Shown: positions 29,001 to 38,051 of the stretch, piece after piece
Layout of the letters: each line of letters begins with the position of its first letter
How positions within the stretch are numbered: position 1 is the stretch's first letter
DNA from: Fluviicoccus sp.
GTDB taxonomy: Bacteria > Pseudomonadota > Gammaproteobacteria > Pseudomonadales > Moraxellaceae
Reading direction: 5' to 3'
Assembly: GCF_030646115.1 (NCBI RefSeq)
Contig: NZ_JAUSMX010000009.1
Coordinates: 310,001-374,000, forward strand
DNA: 64,000 nt
Position numbers and translations under genes: made by a program
The notes under the pieces: model-generated
Database searches by the model: none
What the model was told of the DNA's origin: nothing
The model's input: only the letters and a program-made list of their open reading frames with translations

Positions 29001-29188
29001 CGATGGTGATGGGTATGGTGCCGCTGGCCCTGGGGCTGGGCGACGGCGCAGAACAGCGGGCGCCGATGGCGCACGCCATTATCGGTGGTATCCTGACGTC
29101 AACCTTGCTGACACTGATTGTGGTGCCTGTGGTTTTTACCTATCTGGATGATGCCAAGCGGTGGGCGGGGAGGATGTTAAGGCGCTGA
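26096..29188 (+). CDS. RND-family multidrug efflux pump, inner-membrane transporter
   Basis: Proton-driven HAE1-type RND exporter of 1030 residues with twelve predicted helices and two large periplasmic loops. It starts [25 protein letters not shown]. The proton-relay residues are present: Asp400 and Asp401 in [12 protein letters not shown] of helix 4, and Lys929 in [11 protein letters not shown] of helix 10. It forms an operon with the TetR regulator and adaptor. Substrates cannot be predicted from the sequence. The last 12 bases overlap the convergent TetR gene. Confidence 0.95.
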   Translation: MWLTRISINNPVFAAMMMLALMVVGLFAYKDVGVEEFPNVEFPFVIVTTAYPGASPEVVESDVTRKIEDAVNTISGVKKVMSTSYEGRAFVAIEFYLNVPLATAVQDVRDKIAVLKPQFRDEIKDPVVEKYNPGSIPVVSLAFTSNTLPMRELSTWVEQKFSKRLQTVPGVGKVEILGSVKREVRVYLKPTALQEYRIGVDEVLRVLQLENAELPAGTLRNGNVEQVVQIKGRLAKPEMFRRLIVARRQGVPVYLEQVAEVVDGEADRESAALINGLPAVSLDVIKSSGANTIEVVNKVHKVLAEMRRELPAGVVMTEVADSSKSIRASLADVQKTLLEGALLAVMIVLLFLGSWRSTVITGLTLPISLLGTIFAIYFFGFTVNLMTLMALSLCIGLLVDDAIVVRENIVRHAAMGKGHKQAALEGTEEIGLAVLATTLSIVAVFVPVAFMGGIIGRFFFQFGVTVSSAVLLSMFVSFTLDPMLSSVWPDKHQPGKVRRGFGGLLDAFGRQLERLGSVYERVLGWSLLHRRITLAIAVASLFGAFSLAGMIGKEFVPEPDLSEIGVEFETAVDASLEYTTAKAQQVEKLIRSYPEVITTYATINGHGQGRNAAFIRVALKPKQQRTLSQKALTRVFRQRLAMVAGITVTSVAASKEAVSGGLKPIMLSVQGADLKELQRISDQLLAGMQKIPGLVDVETSLKATKPTVAVELDRDAASDAGLSVGQVGQALRPLLAGDEITTWQDDQGENYAVRVRLPDSERRGVQDLAGLYFASSRNDAAGLPEMIPLGQVARFEMTDGAAKINRRNLFREVLIEANTDGRPAGDIGADLKKLQAGMKLPPGYRFETEGQNKDMEESVGYAATALLLAVIFIYMVLGSQFNSFLFPVAIMTSLPLSLIGVFLALFLFRSTLNIFSIIGVIMLMGLVTKNAILLIDFIKVKVDEGLERSEAVRQAGRTRLRPILMTTMAMVMGMVPLALGLGDGAEQRAPMAHAIIGGILTSTLLTLIVVPVVFTYLDDAKRWAGRMLRR

Positions 29189-29806
29189 AGCCACCATCTT
29201 CCGCAAGAAGTTGCCCACCCAGGCAGCCCGCCGGTCATCGCCATCGGTCAGCGGATTCAGCACATGGTTCATGGCTTCACCTTCATAAAACATCGTCACC
29301 ACTTCCACTGCCGTATCAAAGTCAGGGATGTGGTCCACCAGACCCGGCAACAGGTTGCGCGCCTGATCGCGGATTTTCTGCTGGCTTTTGGCCCAAATCG
29401 GCTGGATGGCGGCTTGCAGGTCTCGATCGGTGCGGGCGGCCACCACCAGCTCCATCCAGGCATGCTGCAGGGGAGAGCGGGTATTCTCCCGTGCCAAATT
29501 CAAGGCCAGGCCGATCAAATCGGTCGGTTGTTGTTGCTCCACGCGAAGGAAGCGGCTGGTGAACTGTTCCACCATCTGCAATCCCACATAGTCCGCCACC
29601 ACAATCATGAACGCCAGCCGGGTCGGGAAGTGCCGGAACAGCGCCCCCTGAGAAACTCCGGCGCGCCGACAGATATCCTGGGTGCTGGTGCGGGCGTAGC
29701 CGACCTCGACCAGGCTGTTCACCGCCGCGTGCATCAGGTTTTCAATGGTAGTCGCCGAACGTTCAGCCTGGGTGCGGCGCACCAGCGGGGTGGTTAAGGT
29801 ATTCAT
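29177..29806 (-). CDS. TetR-family transcriptional regulator
   Basis: TetR-type regulator of 209 residues with an N-terminal HTH at about 22-68 (TIENLMHAAVNSL, then STQDICRRAGVSQGALFRHFPTR). The C-terminal ligand domain has no close named match that I recognise. It lies three bases downstream of the amidohydrolase on the same strand, so both probably form one transcript, and its 3' end overlaps the RND pump gene on the other strand by 12 bases. Its target may be its own operon or the inverted repeat at 31639-31676. This is unproven. Confidence 0.88.
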   Translation of the reverse strand: MNTLTTPLVRRTQAERSATTIENLMHAAVNSLVEVGYARTSTQDICRRAGVSQGALFRHFPTRLAFMIVVADYVGLQMVEQFTSRFLRVEQQQPTDLIGLALNLARENTRSPLQHAWMELVVAARTDRDLQAAIQPIWAKSQQKIRDQARNLLPGLVDHIPDFDTAVEVVTMFYEGEAMNHVLNPLTDGDDRRAAWVGNFLRKMVASAP

Positions 29807-29809
29807 GAT

Positions 29810-31594
29810 TCAGGCCTCCAAAGCATCTCGACCCCGGGTGTTCAGTGCCGGGAGAAAATCACCGTAACGTCGTTCCTGTCCCAGATCGGCAGCAAACTTA
29901 CCATCTCTGAAAGCCGTGCGTCCATTGATAAAGACGGCACTAACGGTTCCGTCACTGCGGTTGACCATGCGCTGCAAATCGTCCAGACCTTCCATGCCAG
30001 ACTCGTGATAGGCCTCCAGCCGGCTGTCCAGCGCTTCCGGATTGATAATCACCACATCGGCGCGATCACCTTCGCGCAAGTGTCCGGCATCAATACCAAA
30101 CCAGTCGCCCAGTTCACCGGTCAGCCGCCACACTGCTTTCTCCAGCGACATGAACGGTTTGCCTTCGCGCTCGGCATCCCGAACCAGCTTCAGCATGCGT
30201 AACGGGAAATTGTAGAAGGCCATGTTGCGGATGTGCGCCCCGGCATCGGAGAAGGTGACGATGGTGGCCGGTTCCTGGAGAATGCGTTTGACCGCTTCCG
30301 GCCGGTGATTGGCTATCACGGTATGCCAGCGCAGGGCTTTGCCATGGCGGCTCACCAGATCCAGAAACACATCCACCGGATGCACACCGGCGGCGTCGGC
30401 AATTTCACCAAAGCTCTTGCCGACCAGTGAGGTATCAGGGCAGCCTACAATGGAAGCATCATGAAAATTGCGATGCCATACCCTCGGTCCCCACTTGTTT
30501 TCATAATTCTTGCGGAACCAGCGGCGGTAACCGCTTTGCTGGAACAGTTGTTGGCGTTCGGCCTCTTCGGTGAGATGCAGGGCGGCTTCACCGGCCCCGA
30601 ACTCTTCAAAGATCACCAGATCAATGCCATCGGCATACACTTCAAACGGCACCGGCAGCGCCTGCCAACGGAAATCCGCTCCGGTGACCCGGTTCCACAG
30701 GTTGGTGAACGGCCCCACCACCCGGTGCAGCAAGGGGTTGGCCTTGATGTCCATCAGCGTGATCAACGTGGTTTTCAGTGACGGACGAAACACGCCGCCC
30801 GCACTTTCCGCCAGAAACTGGAACATGTTCAGTTTGGTGACGATATTGGGGGCGCCCTGATGAATGGCGCGCCGCTGCCGCAGCACCCGGTTCAAACGGC
30901 CGAATTCCTTCCAGCCGGCGTAGGTCGAGGGCAGGGATTTGGAGCGGAAGCGGTCGCCGTCCAGCTTGTCCCATTTAGTGGTCATGGTGGACAGGCCCAG
31001 CAAACCGGCGTCCAGCGCCTCGTTGAGCCAGGACTCCATGGTCTTGAGTTCCGTCTCGGTGGGTCGCACATCGCCATCCACCGAGCGTCCCAGACCCAGG
31101 ACGGCGGCGCGCAAGTCGGAGTGCCCGATGAAGGAACAGACATTCGGTCCCAGCGGATGACGGCGCAGGAAGTTCACATAACCCTGTGGCGTGTTCCAGC
31201 TCTTCTTGTCCTGAAGCAACGGCAGAACCTGCTCGCGCGGCACCGACTCCACCCGCGTAAACAAGTCCGAACAGTCCTCGGCGTCCGAGAGAATCATGCT
31301 GATGGAACAGGAACCGACGGTGACGGTTGTCACTCCATGGCGCACCGATTCACGCAAGGCCGGGGCGGCCACCAGTTCGGCATCATAATGGGTATGGGTG
31401 TCGAGAAAGCCGGGCATCACCCACTGTCCGGTGGCATCGATGACTTGCGAACAACCCTGTTCCGGCAGGGGGGATCCGGAGACCGTCACCAGCCGGTGGT
31501 TGCGGATACCCAAATGGCGGATTTTGCCCGGAGCGCCGGTTCCGTCCAGATGCAGGCCGTTCTTGATGATGATGTCGTAGGGGGGCAGGCTCAT
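29810..31594 (-). CDS. N-acyl-D-amino-acid deacylase-family amidohydrolase
   Basis: Metal-dependent amidohydrolase of 594 residues in the D-aminoacylase branch. The N-terminal beta-sandwich (YDIIIKNGLHLDGTGAPG) is followed by the metal-binding HxH, His67 and His69, in DTHTHYDAE. The later WHTVIANHRPEAV and VTFSDAGAH, with a metal-site Asp, and the C-terminal REGDRADVVIINPEAL complete the family pattern. The ATG at 31594 has GGAG nine bases upstream and fits family N-termini; a TTG at 31612 is less likely. It heads a two-gene unit with a TetR regulator. Its substrate cannot be fixed from the sequence. Confidence 0.88.
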   Translation of the reverse strand: MSLPPYDIIIKNGLHLDGTGAPGKIRHLGIRNHRLVTVSGSPLPEQGCSQVIDATGQWVMPGFLDTHTHYDAELVAAPALRESVRHGVTTVTVGSCSISMILSDAEDCSDLFTRVESVPREQVLPLLQDKKSWNTPQGYVNFLRRHPLGPNVCSFIGHSDLRAAVLGLGRSVDGDVRPTETELKTMESWLNEALDAGLLGLSTMTTKWDKLDGDRFRSKSLPSTYAGWKEFGRLNRVLRQRRAIHQGAPNIVTKLNMFQFLAESAGGVFRPSLKTTLITLMDIKANPLLHRVVGPFTNLWNRVTGADFRWQALPVPFEVYADGIDLVIFEEFGAGEAALHLTEEAERQQLFQQSGYRRWFRKNYENKWGPRVWHRNFHDASIVGCPDTSLVGKSFGEIADAAGVHPVDVFLDLVSRHGKALRWHTVIANHRPEAVKRILQEPATIVTFSDAGAHIRNMAFYNFPLRMLKLVRDAEREGKPFMSLEKAVWRLTGELGDWFGIDAGHLREGDRADVVIINPEALDSRLEAYHESGMEGLDDLQRMVNRSDGTVSAVFINGRTAFRDGKFAADLGQERRYGDFLPALNTRGRDALEA

Positions 31595-31638
31595 TCCGGC
31601 GTTCTCCAGCAAATCATAGAGTGAGGAACATAGCCCGG

Positions 31639-31676
31639 CACCATTAAGAAAGCAAGTGGATGCTTTCTTAATGGTG
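31639..31676. repeat. Perfect 16-bp inverted repeat with 6-base spacer
   Basis: CACCATTAAGAAAGCA (31639-31654) and its exact complement (31661-31676) are separated by AGTGGA. It lies 45 bases upstream of the amidohydrolase start and downstream of the acyltransferase stop. It has no T-run on either side and is AT-rich, so it looks more like a large operator, or a protected mRNA end, than an intrinsic terminator. Confidence 0.75.
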
Positions 31677-31749
31677 GATTCGTGTATTTATCAGTCTCAA
31701 GGTTATAGCGTTAAAACCGACGGTCTGCACCGTAGCTTTGCCGGAAAAC

Positions 31750-32337
31750 TTATTGATCCAGATATTTCAGGTCAACGCTGAACTTTTCCGGATGTTTGCC
31801 CTGAATTTCGCGATAGAAATTCATGATTTCCTTCATGTCATTTTCCATGTTGTCGCTGGGGTAGACCACCTTGGTGACACCGATTTCCTTTTTGGGATAA
31901 TCGACATAGGCCAGCACAATGGGCACCCCGGCCAGTCGCGCCACATGATAAAAACCGGTTTTCCATTCCGTGCGTTTGGAGCGGGTGCCTTCCGGGGTCA
32001 CCAGCATGATCAGTTCCTTGTGCTGCTTGAACAGGTCGGCCATCGATTGCACCATGCTGGGACGGTGCTCGCCTTCTTTCTTTTCCCGGCGGTTGATGCC
32101 AATGCCGCCCATGGCGCGAATCAGCGGACCATAGGGAAAGCGCATGTAGCTGTCCTTGATGGTGAGCTTGGCGGGGATGCCCATGACCATGAAGCCCAGC
32201 TTGGTGTAGAGTGCATCCCAGTTGCTGGTGTGGGGAGCGGCAATCAATACGCATTGGCGGATTTCCGGGGGCAGCTGGTTCTTGAAGGTCCAGCCAGAGA
32301 GGCGCAGGTAACCGTGGGCAACGAATTTGGCAAGCAT
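31750..32337 (-). CDS. PlsC-type lysophospholipid acyltransferase family protein
   Basis: Membrane-associated glycerophospholipid acyltransferase-like protein of 195 residues. It has the catalytic HX4D motif, His36 and Asp41 in APHTSNWDA, and the acceptor-binding motif EGTRS at 116-120. Short members with HTSNWD belong to a branch of the 1-acylglycerol-3-phosphate acyltransferase superfamily without a firm physiological role. The ATG at 32337 is chosen; an upstream TTG at 32358 adds seven residues. It stands alone on the minus strand. Confidence 0.87.
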   Translation of the reverse strand: MLAKFVAHGYLRLSGWTFKNQLPPEIRQCVLIAAPHTSNWDALYTKLGFMVMGIPAKLTIKDSYMRFPYGPLIRAMGGIGINRREKKEGEHRPSMVQSMADLFKQHKELIMLVTPEGTRSKRTEWKTGFYHVARLAGVPIVLAYVDYPKKEIGVTKVVYPSDNMENDMKEIMNFYREIQGKHPEKFSVDLKYLDQ

Positions 32338-32427
32338 GGGTCTCAGGTCCGCAGGCAAATAATGTACAAGTGTATCATTTTCGCAGGTGCAGCCAAGCGT
32401 GAAACGATATCCGTCCGACCAGAAAGC

Positions 32428-32452
32428 AAAAACCCCGCATGAGCGGGGTTTC
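32428..32452 (-). terminator. Intrinsic terminator of the small minus-strand gene
   Basis: An 8-bp stem (AACCCCGC at 32431-32438 with GCGGGGTT at 32443-32450, loop ATGA) is followed on the minus strand by a run of five T. It lies about 40 bases after the stop of the 56-residue gene. It may also insulate the acyltransferase gene. Confidence 0.8.
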
Positions 32453-32489
32453 TATAACAGCAGTTAAGCTATACTTCAGCAGTCTGTGA

Positions 32490-32660
32490 TCAGGCGGCGG
32501 TGGGGAAATGCCACAGCTTCATCAGCTCATCACAGGCCGAGAGAATCATCTCTTCTGTGATGGGAATCTCGCGGCCGTTTTCGTCAACCAAGGCGGCAGC
32601 ATGCACCGCGCTCATGTCGAACACGTTGTTTGTAATAACCGAGGTTTGAAGGGCTTGCAT
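32490..32660 (-). CDS. Small conserved protein (PA1571-like), 56 residues
   Basis: Small soluble protein of 56 residues, with no membrane segment or signal. The C-terminal half carries VDENGREIPITEEMILSAC, which I associate with the PA1571-like small proteins of Pseudomonadales, whose function is unknown. The ATG at 32660 has AGGA at the right distance; a longer frame from 32726 adds 22 unlikely residues. It is divergent from the NAD-kinase-like gene, and its own terminator lies just downstream, which supports it as a real gene. The family link is from memory. Confidence 0.65.
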   Translation of the reverse strand: MQALQTSVITNNVFDMSAVHAAALVDENGREIPITEEMILSACDELMKLWHFPTAA

Positions 32661-32769
32661 GGGATTCCTCACTTGCCTGTTGAAGGCGTCTGTATGCGTT
32701 TCTATATTTTCAGTATAAGAAAGCATCGGCCGGGTGTAAGCCTAAACCACACGTAATCTGTAACCATCT

Positions 32770-33897
32770 ATGAAACCTGAGAATCGTTCTTGCTTGCCTT
32801 TGCTGAGGGTCGGAGTGTTGGTAAATCCGATTGCGGGATTGGGCGGACCCTTGGGGCACAAGGGAAGTGACGACTTGTCGCCGGCCGCTTTGTTGGCAGA
32901 TGCGTCGCATGCGCACCAACGCATGCTGCAGATGTTGCAACACATTTCAGCGGCTCAGGACCGCATCCTCTTTAAATCGGTCACCGGCTTGATGGGGGAG
33001 CAGGCGTTGGCAGAGGCGGGCTTGTCTGGGGAATACGTGTGGAGCCCCGCAGTGCCATCCTCGGCAACAGATACCTGCGAGGCGGTGCGCCGACTGGAGC
33101 AGGCCGGTATCGACCTGCTGGTCTTTGCTGGCGGTGACGGCACGGCCCGTAATATTTGCGAGTCCTCACCGTCCGTACCGGTGCTGGGGGTTCCGGCCGG
33201 TGTGAAAATGCATTCCGGGGTGTTTGCCATCAACCCGCAAAGCGCCGCCGAACTGGTGCTGAAGTTGCTGGATGCGCGCGGTGTGTCGGTGGAAACGGTG
33301 GAGGTGCGTGACCTGGATGAAGACGCCCTGCGTCTGGGCCAGGTACGGCCGCGATTTTACGGCGAGTTGCAGGCGCCGTTCGACAACCGCCTGCTGCAAC
33401 AAATGAAATGCGCCTCGCCGGAAAGCGATGCCATGGTGCAAGGCGAAATCGCCGCCGGGGTGGTGGAGGGCATGGAGCCGGGGGTGCTGTACCTGTTCTG
33501 TCCGGGAACCACGACCTCGGCGGTCATGGCGCAACTGGGGTATCACCACACTCTGCTGGGCATTGATGCCATCCTGGATGGCTCCTTGCTGGAAAGTGAC
33601 CTGAACAGTGATCGTATTGCCATACTGGCGGAATTGTATCCGGTGAAAATACTGCTGACCGCGACCGGCGGGCAGGGCATGCTGTTGGGCCGGGGTAATC
33701 AGCAACTGACACCCGCCCTGTTGCGCAAGTTGGGACGGAGCTCACTGGTTGTACTGACGACCCCCCATAAATTGCAAACACTGGAGGGACGGCCGTTGCG
33801 GCTGGATACCGGGGACGAAAGTCTGGACAGCGAATGGCAGGGGCTGATCGAGGTGGTGACCGGATATGACCAGCGGCAGTTGTACTGGCTGGTCTAG
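32770..33897 (+). CDS. ATP-NAD kinase family protein
   Basis: Protein of 375 residues with the NAD-kinase/diacylglycerol-kinase nucleotide motif GGDGT at 121-125 (VFAGGDGTARN). It opens with VGVLVNPIAGLGGPLGHKGSDD, typical of the AcoX/YegS-like ATP-NAD kinase branch and not of canonical NadK. The length is also larger than NadK (about 290). The true substrate of this branch is uncertain. It is monocistronic and ends at a shared bidirectional terminator with htpX. Confidence 0.85.
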   Translation: MKPENRSCLPLLRVGVLVNPIAGLGGPLGHKGSDDLSPAALLADASHAHQRMLQMLQHISAAQDRILFKSVTGLMGEQALAEAGLSGEYVWSPAVPSSATDTCEAVRRLEQAGIDLLVFAGGDGTARNICESSPSVPVLGVPAGVKMHSGVFAINPQSAAELVLKLLDARGVSVETVEVRDLDEDALRLGQVRPRFYGELQAPFDNRLLQQMKCASPESDAMVQGEIAAGVVEGMEPGVLYLFCPGTTTSAVMAQLGYHHTLLGIDAILDGSLLESDLNSDRIAILAELYPVKILLTATGGQGMLLGRGNQQLTPALLRKLGRSSLVVLTTPHKLQTLEGRPLRLDTGDESLDSEWQGLIEVVTGYDQRQLYWLV

Positions 33898-33931
33898 TCC
33901 GACAGCGCCATCCCGTTAAATCGCGCCCAAG

Positions 33932-33960
33932 AAAAAGGCGACCTGCAAGGTCGCCTTTTT
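33932..33960. terminator. Bidirectional terminator
   Basis: A 13-bp perfect stem (AAAAAGGCGACCT and complement, loop GCA) has T-runs on both strands. It lies between the convergent NAD-kinase-like and htpX genes. Confidence 0.92.
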
Positions 33961-33974
33961 CATATTGCGCGGTA

Positions 33975-34919
33975 TTAGCGCATGTTATTCCACAACGGAG
34001 CACCGGACTGTCCGGCATCATTGGCCAGTTGCAGCTTCTGCAAAGCCTCAACCCGGTCATCAATGCTGGGGTGCGAGGCAAACAGCGCCGCCAGACTGAA
34101 ACCCTGCTTCTTGCCTTCGGTAATGGCCAGGGCGGTCATTTCAGCAGGCATGGTATCCGGCAGGTCATGTTCCGCCTTCAAGCGCAGCAAAGCATTGATC
34201 ATCGACTGCTTGCCGGCCAGACGGGCGCCGGCTTCATCAGCGCGGAACTCACGGCGGCGCGAGAACCACATGACGATGGTCGAGGCCAGGATGCCCAGCA
34301 GGATATCGGCAATGATGCTGGTGACGAAATAAGCGATGCCGGGGCCGTCGCTTTCATTCTTGAACACCACGCGATCCACAAAGTTGCCGATGATGCGCGA
34401 GAAGAACATCACGAAGGTGTTCACCACACCCTGGATCAGGCTCAGCGTCACCATGTCGCCGTTGGCGACGTGGCCGATTTCGTGGCCCAGCACCGCCTTC
34501 ACTTCATCACGGCTCATGCGGTCCAGCAGGCCGCTGGACACGGCCACCAGCGCGGAATTCTTGTTCCAGCCGGTGGCGAAGGCATTGGACTGATAGCTGG
34601 GGAACACACCGACTTCCGGCATCTTGATGCCGGCTTTCTGTGACAGTTCAGCCACGGTGTCGATCAGCCAGCGTTCTTCTGCGGAGCGGGGGTTGGTGAT
34701 CAGTTCGGTGCCGGTGGTGCGCTTGGCCATCCATTTCGACAGCAGCAGGGAAATGAAGGAACCGGTCATGCCAAACACAAAACATACAATCAGCAGGCTT
34801 TGCAGGTTCAGCGTGTTGCCGGGTCCGTGCGTGGCGCCCACACCCAGGACACTCAGGACAATACCCGCAACGACAACAATCGCCAGGTTGGTCAGCAGGA
34901 ACAGCATGATGCGAAACAT
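33975..34919 (-). CDS. htpX: Membrane zinc metalloprotease HtpX
   Basis: Heat-shock membrane protease that helps FtsH clear damaged membrane proteins, 314 residues (E. coli 293). Two N-terminal membrane helices (about 4-26 and 40-62) precede the zinc site HEIGH at 146-150. The third ligand lies in RADEAGA, after two more hydrophobic segments (about 155-172 and 190-215). It is monocistronic. A sigma-32-like pattern is found 40-70 bases upstream. The ATG at 34919 has AGGAG nearby. Confidence 0.96.
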   Translation of the reverse strand: MFRIMLFLLTNLAIVVVAGIVLSVLGVGATHGPGNTLNLQSLLIVCFVFGMTGSFISLLLSKWMAKRTTGTELITNPRSAEERWLIDTVAELSQKAGIKMPEVGVFPSYQSNAFATGWNKNSALVAVSSGLLDRMSRDEVKAVLGHEIGHVANGDMVTLSLIQGVVNTFVMFFSRIIGNFVDRVVFKNESDGPGIAYFVTSIIADILLGILASTIVMWFSRRREFRADEAGARLAGKQSMINALLRLKAEHDLPDTMPAEMTALAITEGKKQGFSLAALFASHPSIDDRVEALQKLQLANDAGQSGAPLWNNMR

Positions 34920-34959
34920 GGTAGGTCAACTCCTGAAAGATAAGATGCCACGAAGATTA

Positions 34960-34988
34960 AAGTAGGGGCAGGGTAGGCGAATTACAAC
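34960..34988 (-). promoter_or_regulatory. Candidate sigma-32-like promoter of htpX
   Basis: On the minus strand GTTGTAA (34988-34982), a 13-base spacer and CCCCTACTT (34968-34960) resemble the heat-shock consensus, with the same TTGTAA first box as the lon candidate. The start codon is about 40 bases downstream. Pattern only. Confidence 0.35.
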
Positions 34989-35025
34989 ATGACAGTATTG
35001 TCGGTTTGTAACCTGACCATCAGCA

Positions 35026-35048
35026 GCCCCCGGCAGAGCACCGGGGGC
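35026..35048 (-). terminator. GC hairpin after alaA
   Basis: An 8-bp perfect stem (GCCCCCGG and CCGGGGGC, loop of seven) lies eight bases after the alaA stop. It lacks a T-run, so it may be a weak terminator or a 3'-end stabiliser. Confidence 0.5.
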
Positions 35049-35056
35049 ACGGGGCA

Positions 35057-36274
35057 TTACGAGCGGGCGCGGCGGGTAGCCAGGAAGCGGGACAGGCGGC
35101 TGATGGCCTCCCGCAATTCGTCGATGTGCGGCAGGAAAACGACGCGGAAGTGGTCGGTGTGCGGCCAGTTGAAACCGGTGCCCTGAACCAGCAGCACTTT
35201 TTCCGCCTGCAGGAGGTCGAGGATGAATTGCTGGTCGTCCTCAATGGGATAGACAGCCGGATCCAGGCGCGGGAACAGGTAGAGCGCACCTTCGGGCTTG
35301 GTGCAACTGACGCCGGGAATGTCGTTCAGCATGCGCCAAGCCAGTTCACGTTGTTCATACAATCGGCCGCCGGGACGGATCAGGTCATTGATGCTCTGGT
35401 AACCGCCCAGCGCGGTCTGGATGGCGAACTGCGCCTGCACATTGGCGCAGAGGCGCATCGAGGCCAGCATGTCCAAGCCTTCTATATAGTCCTTCGCGGA
35501 CCGCTTGTTGCCGCTCACCATCAGCCAGCCGGAACGGAAACCCGCAACGCGGTAGGACTTCGACAAGCCGTTGAAGGTGATGCACAGCAGGTCGTCGGCC
35601 AGCGTGGCGATGGAGGTATGCTGGGCTTCGTCGTACAAAATCTTGTCGTAGATTTCGTCGGCAAAAATGATCAGGTTGTGGCGGCGGGCAATGGCGACCA
35701 GGCCTTCCAGCACCGGCTTGGGATAGACCGCACCGGTGGGGTTGTTCGGGTTGATGATGACGATGCCGCGCGTATTCGGCGTTATCTTGGCTTCGATGTC
35801 GGCCAGGTCCGGATACCAGTGATTGCCCTCGTCACACAGGTAATGAACCGGAGTGCCGCCCGAGAGAGTTACGGCGGCAGTCCACAAGGGGTAATCCGGG
35901 GCGGGGATCAGTATTTCATCACCGTTGTTGAGCAGCGCCTGCATGGCCATGACAATCAGCTCGGAGACGCCGTTGCCGATATAAATGTCATTGACGTCCA
36001 CACCGAACAGGTTCTTTTGCTGGTAATACTGGACAATGGCTTTGCGGGCGGCAAACAGTCCTTTGGAGTCGCAATAACCCACCGCATTGGGCAGGTTGGA
36101 AATGACATCGGCAAGGATTTCCTGCGGCGCTTCAAAACCGAAGGGGGCCGGATTGCCGATGTTGAGCTTGATGATGCGATGGCCGAGTTCTTCCATGGCA
36201 TTGGCGGCTTTCAGGACAGGGCCGCGAATGTCATAGCATACGTTCAAAAGTTTTGACGATTTCTTGATTTCCAT
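35057..36274 (-). CDS. alaA: Glutamate-pyruvate aminotransferase AlaA-type
   Basis: PLP-dependent class I aminotransferase of 405 residues, the same length and start as E. coli AlaA (YfbQ). AlaA makes alanine from pyruvate and glutamate. Clear motifs are [37 protein letters not shown], Lys239 in [15 protein letters not shown] (Schiff base) and the C-terminal Arg in FRVVFLP. It is divergent from msrB. Confidence 0.93.
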   Translation of the reverse strand: MEIKKSSKLLNVCYDIRGPVLKAANAMEELGHRIIKLNIGNPAPFGFEAPQEILADVISNLPNAVGYCDSKGLFAARKAIVQYYQQKNLFGVDVNDIYIGNGVSELIVMAMQALLNNGDEILIPAPDYPLWTAAVTLSGGTPVHYLCDEGNHWYPDLADIEAKITPNTRGIVIINPNNPTGAVYPKPVLEGLVAIARRHNLIIFADEIYDKILYDEAQHTSIATLADDLLCITFNGLSKSYRVAGFRSGWLMVSGNKRSAKDYIEGLDMLASMRLCANVQAQFAIQTALGGYQSINDLIRPGGRLYEQRELAWRMLNDIPGVSCTKPEGALYLFPRLDPAVYPIEDDQQFILDLLQAEKVLLVQGTGFNWPHTDHFRVVFLPHIDELREAISRLSRFLATRRARS

Positions 36275-36397
36275 GGTAACAAACTCGGCTGGCTAGCATC
36301 TAAAGCACGGTATTCTATCCCTTTCTTAACGCCTGTTCACTTGTCTTGTGCAAGGAAAGCCGTTCAGATCGGAGGATGGTTTCCACAGGAGATGGTG

Positions 36398-36793
36398 ATG
36401 AATCAAGTTGTTAAGAGTGAACAGGAGTGGCGGGAGCAGCTTTCGCCCGACGAGTTCAATATCTGCCGCGAGAAAGGCACCGAACGCGCGTTCAGCGGTG
36501 AGTACTGGAACTGCCACGAGCACGGCGAGTACCTCTGCCGCTGTTGCGGGACAGCCTTGTTTGCCTCGTCCGCCAAGTTTGACTCCGGTTCCGGCTGGCC
36601 CAGTTTTTTTGAACCGCTGGCCGGGGGCAGGATTGATGAGCATCGCGACGGCAGCCATGGCATGATCCGTACGGAAATAGTCTGCACCCGTTGCGGTTGT
36701 CATCTGGGGCATGTCTTTCCGGACGGCCCGGCCCCCACCGGCCTGCGTTATTGCGTCAATTCGGCTTCATTGCGCCTGAAGCGTGATGAGTGA
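36398..36793 (+). CDS. msrB: Peptide-methionine (R)-S-oxide reductase
   Basis: Repairs methionine-R-sulfoxide in proteins, 131 residues. Zinc ligands are Cys47 and Cys50 (CRCC) and Cys96 and Cys99 (CTRC). The catalytic Cys119 is in [19 protein letters not shown] and [11 protein letters not shown] are family signatures. AGGAG at 36387-36391 is six bases from the ATG at 36398, which decides this start over the ATG at 36392. It is followed 46 bases later by a glutathione peroxidase gene, so the two are a likely oxidative-damage unit. Confidence 0.96.
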   Translation: MNQVVKSEQEWREQLSPDEFNICREKGTERAFSGEYWNCHEHGEYLCRCCGTALFASSAKFDSGSGWPSFFEPLAGGRIDEHRDGSHGMIRTEIVCTRCGCHLGHVFPDGPAPTGLRYCVNSASLRLKRDE

Positions 36794-36839
36794 ATACAGT
36801 TAGTCTGTTTATCCAGGGTTTTTCCGTCAGGAGTGTGCC

Positions 36840-37319
36840 ATGAGCAATATTTACGATTACAGCGCCACCACCATTACCGGCAAGGACAAGCCGATTTCCG
36901 ACTTCAAGGGACAGGTGATCCTGGTGGTCAACACCGCCAGCAAGTGCGGCCTCACCCCCCAGTTCAAGGGTCTTGAAGCCTTGTATGAAACCTACAAGGA
37001 CAAGGGCTTGATGGTGCTGGGCTTTCCCTGCAACCAGTTCGCCAATCAGGACCCGGCCAGTGATGATGAAATCAGCCAGTTCTGCGAGCTGAATTATGGT
37101 GTCACCTTTCCCATGTTCGCCAAGATCGACGTCAACGGCGACGGGGCGCATCCCTTGTTCAAGCATTTGAAGACGGCGGCTCCCGGTCTGTTGGGTTCAG
37201 AAGCCATCAAGTGGAATTTCACCAAGTTCCTGGTGGACCGCAACGGCAAGGTGGTGGAGCGTTATGCACCCACGACGGAACCGGAAAAGATCGCCAAGGA
37301 TATTGAAAAGCTGTTGTAA
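36840..37319 (+). CDS. Glutathione peroxidase family protein
   Basis: Thiol peroxidase of the glutathione-peroxidase family, 159 residues, that reduces peroxides with thioredoxin or glutathione. The catalytic Cys36 is in [23 protein letters not shown] supplies Gln and a possible resolving Cys, and [10 protein letters not shown] the conserved Trp and Asn. It uses Cys, not selenocysteine. There is no signal peptide, so it acts in the cytoplasm. It follows msrB and ends at a strong terminator. Confidence 0.95.
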   Translation: MSNIYDYSATTITGKDKPISDFKGQVILVVNTASKCGLTPQFKGLEALYETYKDKGLMVLGFPCNQFANQDPASDDEISQFCELNYGVTFPMFAKIDVNGDGAHPLFKHLKTAAPGLLGSEAIKWNFTKFLVDRNGKVVERYAPTTEPEKIAKDIEKLL

Positions 37320-37326
37320 GAAAACG

Positions 37327-37348
37327 CCGGGGCCTTTGCCCCGGTTTT
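37327..37348 (+). terminator. Intrinsic terminator after the glutathione peroxidase gene
   Basis: A 7-bp stem (CCGGGGC and GCCCCGG, loop of four) is followed by TTTT, seven bases after the stop. It adjoins the end of the convergent ogt gene. Confidence 0.85.
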
Positions 37349-37824
37349 CATTCCCTAAAAGCCGCGCCTTCGTGCCGCAGCAACCAGCGTTTGACATCCA
37401 GCCCGCCGGAAAAGCCGCCCAGCGAACCGTCGGCGGCAATCACCCGATGGCAGGGCACCACCAGGCCGCATGGATTACGGCCATTCGCCGACCCCACCGC
37501 ACGGCAGGCCTTGGCGTTGCCGGTCTGACTTGCCAGTTCGGCATAAGACCAGGTTTGTCCGGCCGGAATGCGCCTCAACGCCGTCCATACGGATTTCTGG
37601 AATGGCGTGCCATCCATGTGCAGGGGAATGTTTTCCAGGGCGGCAATATCGCCTTCAAAATACCGTGACAGAGGCGCGGACAGCCACTCGGGCAGGGTGG
37701 TTTCAGTCAAACGGTCATCGGCGGCAATGGCCGAGAAATGCACCTGCATCAGTGTGCCGCCATCGTGAATCAATGACAGTTCACCGAATGGTGCGGAAAA
37801 GCGGCTAATAAACAATCGGTTCAT
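37348..37824 (-). CDS. ogt: Methylated-DNA--protein-cysteine methyltransferase
   Basis: Suicide DNA repair protein that removes alkyl groups from O6-alkylguanine, 158 residues. The acceptor Cys125 is in VVPCHRVI. The helix-turn-helix WSYAELASQTGNAKACRAVGSANGRN is complete. There is no Ada N-terminal domain, so it is Ogt-type. The ATG at 37824 has GAGGAGAG upstream; a frame from 37854 adds ten unlikely residues. Confidence 0.95.
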   Translation of the reverse strand: MNRLFISRFSAPFGELSLIHDGGTLMQVHFSAIAADDRLTETTLPEWLSAPLSRYFEGDIAALENIPLHMDGTPFQKSVWTALRRIPAGQTWSYAELASQTGNAKACRAVGSANGRNPCGLVVPCHRVIAADGSLGGFSGGLDVKRWLLRHEGAAFRE

Positions 37825-37870
37825 GTATATTTCTCTCCTCGGGCCGGTTCCCAAGCGTCAATCGCTCGCC

Positions 37871-37876
37871 TATACT
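37871..37876 (+). promoter_or_regulatory. Probable -10 box for the SRP RNA gene
   Basis: TATACT lies about 30 bases before the folded RNA. TTCCCA at 37848-37853 is a weak -35 at 17 bases. The first transcribed bases would then be trimmed to give the mature end. Confidence 0.45.
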
Positions 37877-37903
37877 GTGCGTCCGCTGTAAGGCGGAACC
37901 GTT

Positions 37904-38017
<114 letters not shown>

Positions 38018-38051
38018 ATAACTCCCCCTCGCAACATCCTCAAATAATTTC

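Noticed and set aside
35126-36256. Long open frame opposite alaA
   Set aside because: alaA on the other strand has all catalytic motifs; the antisense frame has none.
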